This document shows positions 6,739-13,485 of a DNA stretch of 13,620 bases, piece by piece. The stretch spans positions 1-13,620 of the forward strand of contig JAIPHI010000059.1 of NCBI GenBank assembly GCA_021735285.1. Direction: 5' to 3'. Positions within the stretch are counted from its first letter, which is position 1. Each line of letters begins with the position of its first letter. The position numbers and the translations under genes are program-made. The notes under the pieces were generated by a model. It saw only the letters and a list, made by a program, of their open reading frames with translations, searched no databases and was not told the DNA's origin. The stretch is from Fidelibacterota bacterium. Its GTDB lineage: Bacteria; Fidelibacterota; UBA2242; JAFGTP01.

Positions 6739-7794
6739 TTAATACCTCTTATCCAATAAATATTCACCATTTTTACATATTGTCTCACCATCTACTATTA
6801 TTGTGGGATTCTTCATTACATAATCCACATGAATGTTAGAATCATTATCGCCACCAAAACTGATATTGTTACCAAAGGCTATATGACATGTTCCTCTTGC
6901 CTATTCGGACTCCATTAAAGTTTTTTTCCATTTTGCGCCGGTATTGGTCCCGATCCCTAATTCAGCGATAATTTTTGCATTTTTATCTGTACACAAATCT
7001 TTAAACATCCATTTTTCCTGTTCGATTGTGCTATCCAGTTCTGATAGATTGGCAATTTGTCCATTTTTTAATACTAATTTAATAGGTTGAACAGGTGGTC
7101 CGTAATAAGCACAAGCATCAATGATAATAGTCCCGCTCGCAGTATTTTCAATCGGTGCTGTATATATTTCTCCGTGAATAATTCTCCAATCTCTTGGACT
7201 TAAAGTAAGATCAGTTCCAGCTTTTGTAGTAATATAAATACTATTTGCCCCTTTTAGTTTTTTATGTAGTGCTATTTGAAATTTTTGGTTTTCATTGTAA
7301 TCTATTCCATAGGTTCTAATAGTTGTTTCAACCTCAGCAATCCAATCGCAAAAGAATCTATCTTCAGGCAATTTCAATCCAGTATCAGGTCGTCCAATTG
7401 CATCAAACAATGCAGCAGCATGATTAGGAGCAACCAAAAGAATAAAATTAGTATTATCTTCTTCATTTCTTATTATCCTCTTGATTGTTCCTGAATCAAT
7501 TATAAAGCTATCAAGAGTAAGCTGAGCATATTCAAACTCTGAGTGCTCCAGTTCTCTAAGAATATAGCTAGCAAAAATCTTTTTTTCAAAAGAATTAACA
7601 ACTACGATTCTTTGTGTATTTTTATCTGTAACCTTTTTTATGACATTTTTTGCTGCTAACTCTATTTTCTCTTTTTTAAATAAAGCCTCAATATTCTTAG
7701 TATCTAGATCTGAAAAGGCACTATAAACCAAAGCAAAAAATACAATAAAATACCAATTTTTAACCTTTACGAATTTTATATTATTAGATTCCAT
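6739..7794 (-). pseudogene. M29-type aminopeptidase gene with in-frame TAG, predicted exported
   Basis: The frame resembles M29 aminopeptidases (AmpS/aminopeptidase T) through GTDLTLS, GEIYTAPIENTASGTI, LKNGQIANL and AELGIGTN. A TAG at 6903-6901 stops it after LMESE. The same frame then continues for 53 codons with GTCHIAFGNN, GGDNDSNIHVDYV and VDGE...NGEYLL before TAA at 6741-6739. In the family the His of GTxH and the His and Asp of HxD are metal ligands. They lie beyond the TAG, so the shortened product (6901-7794) should be inactive. The N-terminus (MESNNIKFVKVKNW, then a hydrophobic run ending SAFS) looks like a signal peptide, unusual for M29. The ATG at 7794 with AGGA about 9 bases upstream is preferred over an upstream in-frame GTG at 7839. 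Family call good; loss of function inferred. Confidence 0.75.
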
Positions 7795-8324
7795 CTTCAA
7801 TTTCCTACAAGATAATAATTCTGGCCATAGAATAGACACCTTTTTAGTAATTAAGTTGTCAGAAAACTCAAAGGGATTTTTGTCTAAAATTGATGAGATT
7901 AAAACCTTTTATTTACAATACTCCCGGCGAACTTATACCTCTATTTATAAATTTCAACAAAATATTTTGATTGTCCCATAAAAGACTGCTTGTGTCCTAA
8001 CGATTCCTCCCCAGCAGGGTCACCCGGTTACAAAGCCATTGGCAATCAACATTATACAACTAATTATCGTACCCTCTTGAAATATCAAATACTTATATAG
8101 AACAATTGTTCTATTAAATCTCTTTTTACTAGTTTTTTAACTAATTATGGATATAGCCATTTGTAAAAGTTTTCTCCAATGTAGCATGTCTTTCCTGTCT
8201 GTTCAGCTTGTTCCTTCTGCTTTTTAACGAAGATAATTTTTTAGTAAGTTGTGCATTTTCCTGAAATCTTCAATAGGATAAAGGCGAAAAAATATATACA
8301 AAACATGTGTGTTTAGATACCTTT
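7795..8324. other. Gene-free stretch with possible decayed coding debris
   Basis: No intact gene is seen in these 530 bases. On the minus strand, a frame from about 8231 to 8085 reads as protein-like apart from one TAA (it includes TCYIGENFYKWLYP, then LVKKLVKRDLIEQLF). An adjacent frame upstream carries YPIEDFRKMHNLLKNYLR. On the plus strand, 7951-8100 is open and contains a Cys cluster (FDCPIKDCLCP). None has a start with a ribosome binding site, and I recognise none. They may be relics or chance. An 18-bp palindrome lies at 8097-8114. Confidence 0.3.
8097..8114. promoter_or_regulatory. 18-bp perfect palindrome, possible operator (LexA-like core)
   Basis: ATAGAACAATTGTTCTAT is a perfect 18-bp palindrome. 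The core GAAC-N4-GTTC matches the SOS-box form used by LexA of many Gram-positive bacteria. No gene starts directly beside it, so its target is unclear. It could serve a lost gene or be chance. Confidence 0.3.
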
Positions 8325-9080
8325 TTAAAATGATCCCCAGATCACATGCCAGATGACATCAGTCCAAAAATGAACACCAACTGCGGCAAGAAATCCAAAT
8401 CTGCGAAAATAATGCGCTGATACTAATGAAAGCAACACATTAAGAGAAATTATTTCAACCAAAAGAGCTATTGGGATTTCACTTATATTAGATAAATCCA
8501 AAAGATTCATTACAGCAGGAATATGCCCCATAGCGAAGGCAAGAGCGGATAAAACCGCCACAATCCTAAAAATTTGAATCCGCCACCTTCCATTTAAAAT
8601 AACAGATGAAAAAAGCCATGTCCAAAAAGATATAAAAAAGAGTCGGAAGATGGTTTCCTCCCCAATACTGGCTCCAAAAGAAGCCACGAGTGCAGTTAAT
8701 AATTCCGGATGAGGAAATGGTTCCAAATTGTGTGTCTGGCTCACAACATGATCAGTTAAAATAAATAAAACGCCAAGGGATATACCAACCAGAGCCGGTA
8801 CTACAAATCTTTGTCTGCTAGAAATATTTTGATCCCAGATATCAGGAAGATGGAGTTTCCGTGATAATATTAATCCTAGAAAACCTAAACTCCCATAAAG
8901 TATAAATATAATAGCCGCATTTATAAAAGCCATAACTGGTTTGGAATCTGACAGGCTATGTTCTGGTAATATTGGGGAAACAGACCCTTGCGGTAAAAAA
9001 ATATTGATTGCGGAAAGAATAGCGAGAACTAAAATAAGACTTATAAAAATTTTATTTGATAGTGATGCTGCCTTCTTCAA
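8325..9080 (-). CDS. CPBP-family intramembrane metalloprotease (CAAX protease / bacteriocin-processing type)
   Basis: The 251-residue protein has about seven to eight membrane helices and the three CPBP (Abi) motifs in order: EETIFR (Glu141, Glu142, Arg146), FAMGH (His186) and HFWTD (His237, Asp241). Those Glu and His residues form the active site of the family (type II CAAX prenyl protease Rce1 relatives). All are present, so it should be active in the membrane. Bacterial members act in bacteriocin self-immunity, protein processing or regulation; the target here is unknown. The start is TTG at 9080-9078 with GAGGAGGG 6 bases upstream. The ATG seen nearby at 9096 is in another frame. It stands alone between gene debris on both sides. 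Confidence 0.88.
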   Translation of the reverse strand: MKKAASLSNKIFISLILVLAILSAINIFLPQGSVSPILPEHSLSDSKPVMAFINAAIIFILYGSLGFLGLILSRKLHLPDIWDQNISSRQRFVVPALVGISLGVLFILTDHVVSQTHNLEPFPHPELLTALVASFGASIGEETIFRLFFISFWTWLFSSVILNGRWRIQIFRIVAVLSALAFAMGHIPAVMNLLDLSNISEIPIALLVEIISLNVLLSLVSAHYFRRFGFLAAVGVHFWTDVIWHVIWGSF

Positions 9081-9319
9081 ATTTCGCCCTCCTCATGTTA
9101 ACAGGAATGGAATCAAGGCCATCATTCAATAAAAACTATTTTTAAGACAAGACAATAGCTAACTACATTAAACCAGATCTGAATTAAAGACCTCCCACTC
9201 CTGTCCTCTCTGTAAATATACATATAAGGCAATATAAAACAAACAACAAACCACTTAAATCTTGGAGCGATTCTTAATAAATTTGATGGACTTCTAATTT
9301 CATATCAAGAGGTGACAAC

Positions 9320-9492
9320 TTACTTAATAGCTATAACGACAATCCATCCTTTTTTATAATTTAAATCAGCAGTCAATATCCTAAACCCTGTATTTATAAA
9401 TCTATTTTCATATTCAGTCTTACTCTTAATTTTTGCCCATTCCCACCCTTTGCATCCCTCTTTTGGGTAGCGATTAATAATTAGAAAAGAGC
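9320..9492 (-). pseudogene. 3' fragment of a second SAM methyltransferase gene, cut by an IS3-type end
   Basis: From about FLIINRYPKEG to the TAA at 9322-9320, 54 residues align without gaps to the C-terminus of the intact methyltransferase at 4215-4820. 28 of 54 are identical, including INR-PKEG, the EY, GF and DLN positions, and WIVV-AIK at the end. The SAM-binding N-terminal two thirds are missing. The frame stays open upstream to ATG 9529, but those codons belong to the insertion-sequence end and do not look like the family. It is thus a dead relic. At 52% identity it is an old paralog, not a recent copy. Bases 9081-9319 downstream hold nothing I can identify. Confidence 0.75.
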
Positions 9493-9518
9493 TGAACCTG
9501 CAAGGAAAAAGTAGACAC
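9493..9518 (-). repeat. Right terminal inverted repeat of IS3-family element
   Basis: The plus strand reads TGAACCTGCAAGGAAAAAGT and then AGACAC. This begins with the TG typical of IS3-family ends and has the A-rich ...AAAAAGTAGACA form of several IS3-family repeats. It lies 7 bases beyond the stop of the transposase remnant, the normal spacing for orfB to the right end, and directly abuts the methyltransferase fragment. The partner left repeat is not seen. Confidence 0.65.
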
Positions 9519-9707
9519 TTATAATTCATAAATTTTTCCTGTAGTAATTTTGCAAATAATGTTCGGGAGTCTGGTAGTCTAATGACTCATAAATCCTTTT
9601 TCTAGGATAAAAAACTTCCAAATAATAAAAGACCCGTCTAATAATTTAATCTTCAAAATGAGCATTAGAAGAATCTTCATTAAAGCAACTTCTTCAGGCT
9701 TCAAATT
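9493..9707 (-). mobile_element. Degraded right end of an IS3-family insertion sequence (transposase orfB C-terminus)
   Basis: The minus-strand frame ending at TGA 9528-9526 reads RRVFYYLEVFYPRKRIYESL, then DYQTPEHYLQNYYRKNL. This is the C-terminal stretch of IS3-family integrase-type transposases (compare the family form IEVFYNxKRxHSxLGYxTPxE). Upstream it is broken twice. There is an in-frame TAA at 9648-9646 after AHFED. A one-base loss near 9681 joins it to LKPEEVAL, which resembles the family stretch before NE. The rest of the transposase, including the DDE catalytic core, and the left end are missing. The relic begins within about 20 bases of the stop of the acyltransferase gene, so a deletion or rearrangement has removed the left part. 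Confidence 0.7.
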
Positions 9708-9722
9708 TATGGCTGTGAGTAA

Positions 9723-11357
9723 TCAACCACTCAAATCAAATTCATCAAAAATGGTCATCCATTTCAGAGTGCTGCCCTCAAGTAGTAACAATCGATACTG
9801 ATTTTCTACCAAAGTGACCTGGATAGTCTTATTCCCGGGATCTGATATATGATCAATATTACTAAAAGAAAATGTAAATTGTTTTCCCCTTCCAAAAAAT
9901 ATAAGTCGTTCAGAATTAAAAGTAAAATACCCTTTATCTAATTTCTGAAAAGATTGATCCATTTTCTTTTTTAAAATACATAATCCGCTTTTCAATTTAT
10001 AATAACCATTTTCAGGTAATTCAGGCAGCGGATATTCTTTGACTTTTTGATACCATTCGGGAATAGATTTAACCAACCCCGCTTTATCTTTGGGCCGAAT
10101 TTTCACCATTTTATGATCATCCGTTAAAAGCCATTCACTCTCACAGTCTTCGCAAAATAAGCCTCTCTGCCCTTTTTCACGGATACTATTAATCTTACCA
10201 CATTCCGGACAGCGCCAAAACAAGCGTTCGATCCCCTGATTCAAATGGCGTGATGTATAAATCCTATGCTGGAAATTTTTATTAGGAGAATGAAGAACTT
10301 TGGATAATCTTTTCCTGATTTGTTCATCATTTTCTTTTCTATCTATTTTAAAAGGTTTATGGTATATAACTTTGGCCTTTGTTCTGCGCCAGCTATCACT
10401 CCAACGCGGCATAAAACTATCCAGGCCACAGAGGCTCACAGGAATTATTGGCTGGCGGACAAGTTTTAAAACCCGGGAGATACCGTCAGGAAAGGATTCC
10501 GGTTCTCCCGTCCAACTTCTTTTACCTTCGGGAAAGTAGCCCACACTATCACCTTTTCTAAGTGTACGAAGCAGTTTTCGCAAAGCCCGGGGATCCCTCT
10601 GGTATTTTTTAACGGGAATTGTATCCATTTTCTTTAAAATAAAGGCAAAAAATTTGTTATTGTAAATATCGGCCGTAGTGAAAAATTTCAGATCATGATG
10701 ACAAAAAGCTGAAATAAAAATAGGGTCCAAATAACTCAAATGGTTGGATATAAACAAGACCCCTTCCCCTTCCGGAATATTCTGTGTGCCTTCCGAGTCA
10801 ACAGGAAACAAAATTTTTGACAGTAGAAAAAAGGCGGGATAGGCAATCAGTTTCAAGATAGAGGGTCCCTTTTCTCCTCTTATTTTGTAAAAAAACGGAA
10901 CCCGTTTTCGATAGCTTTTATATTCATCCTCAAAAATATGATTATAGCTGGATTCCTTAAAAATATAAAGTGAAAAATAAATCAGGATTATAAAAACGAG
11001 CACTCCAATATCCAGACCCAGATCACCTAAAAAGCCTGCACCTCCCATTAAAAATAATCCGTATCCTAAAAAGAATGGATGGCGAGAATGACTATAAAAT
11101 CCTGTTTGAGGAAATCTTGGAGGAATAAAAAAGATTGAAGGGAGGTAACCTGTTTTCATAAAGTGTAAAAGGGATGATTTTATGGCTAAAAAGAATCCCA
11201 ATAAAATTAAAATAATAGAAAAAAATTTAATTAGTATTTTTACATAAGCTGTAGGATAATACATGCCTGGTTTGTTTAAAAGTATAATCGCCAGAGGAAC
11301 AGCCAGCCAGTAAAATAGAAGATGTATCAGATAATTTTTGGCCCTATTTTCAACCAA
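9723..11357 (-). CDS. Multidomain membrane protein: ICMT-like domain, PlsC acyltransferase, zinc ribbon, PH/GRAM-like tail
   Basis: Four parts are visible in 544 residues. Residues 8-155 hold membrane helices and an isoprenylcysteine methyltransferase/PEMT-like signature: SRHPFFLGY, then a Glu-containing segment ending DEYKSYRKRVPFF. Residues 165-345 are a 1-acylglycerol-3-phosphate acyltransferase: NHLSYLD with catalytic H206 and D211, FPEGKRS at 275-281, and PIIPVS. Residues 383-405 form a zinc ribbon (CPEC...CEDC). Residues 470-540 resemble a PH/GRAM fold (GYFTFNSERLIFF...). The core likely acylates a lysophospholipid or glycerol-phosphate lipid at the membrane; the methyltransferase-like part may be active or only an anchor. 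The start is TTG with GAGG about 7 bases upstream; no ATG fits. It is divergent from lepA. Confidence 0.82.
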   Translation of the reverse strand: MVENRAKNYLIHLLFYWLAVPLAIILLNKPGMYYPTAYVKILIKFFSIILILLGFFLAIKSSLLHFMKTGYLPSIFFIPPRFPQTGFYSHSRHPFFLGYGLFLMGGAGFLGDLGLDIGVLVFIILIYFSLYIFKESSYNHIFEDEYKSYRKRVPFFYKIRGEKGPSILKLIAYPAFFLLSKILFPVDSEGTQNIPEGEGVLFISNHLSYLDPIFISAFCHHDLKFFTTADIYNNKFFAFILKKMDTIPVKKYQRDPRALRKLLRTLRKGDSVGYFPEGKRSWTGEPESFPDGISRVLKLVRQPIIPVSLCGLDSFMPRWSDSWRRTKAKVIYHKPFKIDRKENDEQIRKRLSKVLHSPNKNFQHRIYTSRHLNQGIERLFWRCPECGKINSIREKGQRGLFCEDCESEWLLTDDHKMVKIRPKDKAGLVKSIPEWYQKVKEYPLPELPENGYYKLKSGLCILKKKMDQSFQKLDKGYFTFNSERLIFFGRGKQFTFSFSNIDHISDPGNKTIQVTLVENQYRLLLLEGSTLKWMTIFDEFDLSG

Positions 11358-11383
11358 ATCCTCACCTCATAAATTGTAATTGT

Positions 11384-11412
11384 AATATAATTTTAATTTT
11401 TTCTATTCTCAA
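11384..11412 (-). promoter_or_regulatory. Sigma70-type promoter for the multidomain acyltransferase gene
   Basis: On the minus strand TTGAGA (11412-11407), exactly 17 bases, then TATATT (11389-11384). Each hexamer matches the consensus at five of six positions. The -10 ends 26 bases before the TTG start, leaving a short leader that carries the ribosome binding site. Confidence 0.6.
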
Positions 11413-11482
11413 CAATAAATATTTGACTGTATTCTAATTTTTAAGAAGTATCTAAATGAGTTGTTATGATCCACATCGCAGT

Positions 11483-11508
11483 AAGCCTCGGGGAATTATG
11501 TGATCAAA
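11483..11508. repeat. Single end of the palindromic repeat also found at 4083-4108
   Basis: Aligning AAGCCTCGGGGAATTATGTG and the next six bases with 4083-4108 (AAGCCTCGGAGAATTCTATG...) gives 22 of 26 identical positions. The left arm of the hairpin is mostly lost here. It lies in the 331-base gap between the divergent acyltransferase and lepA genes. Apart from the acyltransferase promoter, nothing else is identified in that gap. Confidence 0.55.
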
Positions 11509-11688
11509 AAAGTATAGTCTATCATTCAAAACATCCAAAAGCAAACACTTATAAATAATAAAATATTTAATACTTGCAAAAACGTTAGAAGAATTAACCC
11601 AAACAAAATTTTAATCTGGATAAATTAATTTGTAAATTATTGGGTAGATGCTAGTAATTTAAAATATGATTAAAAGATATATAAATTT

Positions 11689-13485
11689 ATGGGAATAAAC
11701 GTAAGAAATTTTTCAATCATCGCTCACATTGACCATGGCAAATCAACTCTTGCTGATCGTATGTTAGAAGTCACCAAAACGGTTCGGCAAAGAGATATGA
11801 AAGATCAGGTACTGGATGATATGGACCTGGAGCGAGAAAGAGGGATAACTATTAAATCGCATCCTATTCGGATGAAATATAAGCATAGCGATGGGAATCA
11901 ATATACTCTGAATTTAATTGACACTCCCGGTCACGTGGATTTTTCCTATGAGGTATCCCGTAGTCTGGCTGCCTGTGAGGGTGCTCTTTTGCTGGTTGAT
12001 GCGGCTCAGGGAGTAGAGGCCCAAACTGTAAGCAATGCTTATCTGGCGATAGAAAACGATCTGGAAATTATACCTGTAATCAATAAGATCGATCTTAAAA
12101 CTGCAAGGATAGAAGATACAACCCGGGAAGTCAAAGATTTGATCGGTTGTGAGGAGGATGAAATAATATTTGTTAGCGCAAAAGAAGGCCAGGGTTTAGA
12201 CGATATTTTTGAAGCGATCATTGAAAAAGTACCCGCTCCTGATTACGAACCTGACAAGCCTTTACGAGCACTAATTTTTGATTCCAATTATGATCCCTAT
12301 CAAGGGGCAGTGCCTCATATTCGCGTCTTTGAAGGCGAGGTTGAGGTAGGTGATTTTATCCAGTTTTTCTCGGACAAAAGGAAATTGGAAGTTTCAGAAT
12401 TAGGTTACTTTATAATGGGCAATCAAAAAACCAAAAAACTCACATCCGGAGATGTAGGATATCTTGTATGTGGACTAAAGGATATTTCCCGAATAGAAGT
12501 GGGAGATACTATCACTAGCTGGAAAGAACCTGCCGAACAAAGATTGCCTGGATACAAAGAGATCAAGCCAATGGTTTTTAGCGGTATGTATCCGGTTAAT
12601 CCTGATGATTATAAAGACCTACGTAAAGCACTGGATAAAATGAAATTAAATGATTCATCTCTCACTTTTGAACCGGAAAACTCAGGTGCTCTCGGATTCG
12701 GCTTTCGCTGTGGCTATTTGGGGATGCTTCATATGGAAGTAGTTCAGGAAAGATTAGAACGGGAATTTGAGATCGAATTAATCACTACCGTTCCTAATGT
12801 CAAATATTACGCTGTAATGAAAGACGGAGAAGAAATTGAAGTTGAAACCCCCGGAGATATGCCCCAGGCTGGAAAAATCGAGATCATGAAGGAACCTTAT
12901 GTTAAGGCAGAAATCATTACACCTGATGAATATGTGGGTAATATAATGAAACTGTGTGAAGCCAAACGGGGTAATTATGTGCACACCCATTATCTGGATA
13001 TGAATAAAGTCCAGATTGAATATGAGTTACCTATGATGGAAATGATCTATGATTTCTATGATAAATTAAAATCCACAACCCGCGGCTATGCATCTTTTGA
13101 TTATGAAACTATCGGCTACAAAGAAGGCGATCTGGTCAAAGTCGATATACTGGTGAATAAGGATGTGCTCGATCCTCTTTCCTTTATCACCCATCAAGAT
13201 GACGCTTATTATAAAGGTCGGGACCTCTGTCGCAAATTAAAAGAATTAATTCCAAAACATATGTTCAAAATTCCTATTCAGGCGGCCATTGGTAATAAAG
13301 TTATTGCCCGCACTAATATTAAAGCCCTCCGGAAAAATGTAACTGCTAAATGTTATGGGGGCGATGTAACCCGAAAAAGAAAATTGATTGAAAAACAAAA
13401 AGAAGGTAAAAAGCGGATGAAACAAGTTGGCAGTGTAGAAGTGCCGCAGGAAGCCTTCTTCGCTATTCTGGATACGACGGAATGA
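11689..13485 (+). CDS. lepA: Elongation factor 4 (LepA), ribosomal back-translocase GTPase
   Basis: At 598 residues it matches the usual LepA length. The G domain has AHIDHGKST (12-20), the ERERGITIKS switch I (48-57), DTPGH (78-82, with the catalytic His82), NKID (132-135) and SAKEG (163-167). Domains II and III, the EF-G-V-like domain (TPGDMP...IMKEPYVKAEIITP) and the LepA-specific C-terminal tail (RKRKLIEKQKEGKKRMKQVG...VPQEAFFAIL) are all present. EF4 binds 70S ribosomes, promotes back-translocation or late initiation steps, and is found free or at the membrane. The ATG at 11689 gives the standard N-terminus (xxNVRNFSIIAH), but the upstream 20 bases are all A/T-rich with no Shine-Dalgarno, unlike neighbouring genes. 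It is the only plus-strand gene. The 135 bases after it hold no clear terminator. Confidence 0.98.
   Translation: MGINVRNFSIIAHIDHGKSTLADRMLEVTKTVRQRDMKDQVLDDMDLERERGITIKSHPIRMKYKHSDGNQYTLNLIDTPGHVDFSYEVSRSLAACEGALLLVDAAQGVEAQTVSNAYLAIENDLEIIPVINKIDLKTARIEDTTREVKDLIGCEEDEIIFVSAKEGQGLDDIFEAIIEKVPAPDYEPDKPLRALIFDSNYDPYQGAVPHIRVFEGEVEVGDFIQFFSDKRKLEVSELGYFIMGNQKTKKLTSGDVGYLVCGLKDISRIEVGDTITSWKEPAEQRLPGYKEIKPMVFSGMYPVNPDDYKDLRKALDKMKLNDSSLTFEPENSGALGFGFRCGYLGMLHMEVVQERLEREFEIELITTVPNVKYYAVMKDGEEIEVETPGDMPQAGKIEIMKEPYVKAEIITPDEYVGNIMKLCEAKRGNYVHTHYLDMNKVQIEYELPMMEMIYDFYDKLKSTTRGYASFDYETIGYKEGDLVKVDILVNKDVLDPLSFITHQDDAYYKGRDLCRKLKELIPKHMFKIPIQAAIGNKVIARTNIKALRKNVTAKCYGGDVTRKRKLIEKQKEGKKRMKQVGSVEVPQEAFFAILDTTE

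Noticed and set aside
6275..7794. Global stop-codon recoding (TGA as Trp, TAG as Lys) to explain the two interrupted genes
   Set aside because: TAG ends the intact gene at 4875 and TGA ends intact genes at 2102, 2846, 9723 and 13485, each at the expected end of the protein.
9086..9118. Ten-codon leader ORF ending at the ribosome binding site of the CPBP protease gene
   Set aside because: It has no ribosome binding site of its own and no attenuator structure. It is short enough to be chance.
9320..9529. Intact small gene of 69 codons starting at ATG 9529
   Set aside because: Its first third is IS3 terminal-repeat sequence and the rest is a methyltransferase C-terminus without the SAM-binding part. 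It is a chance fusion frame.
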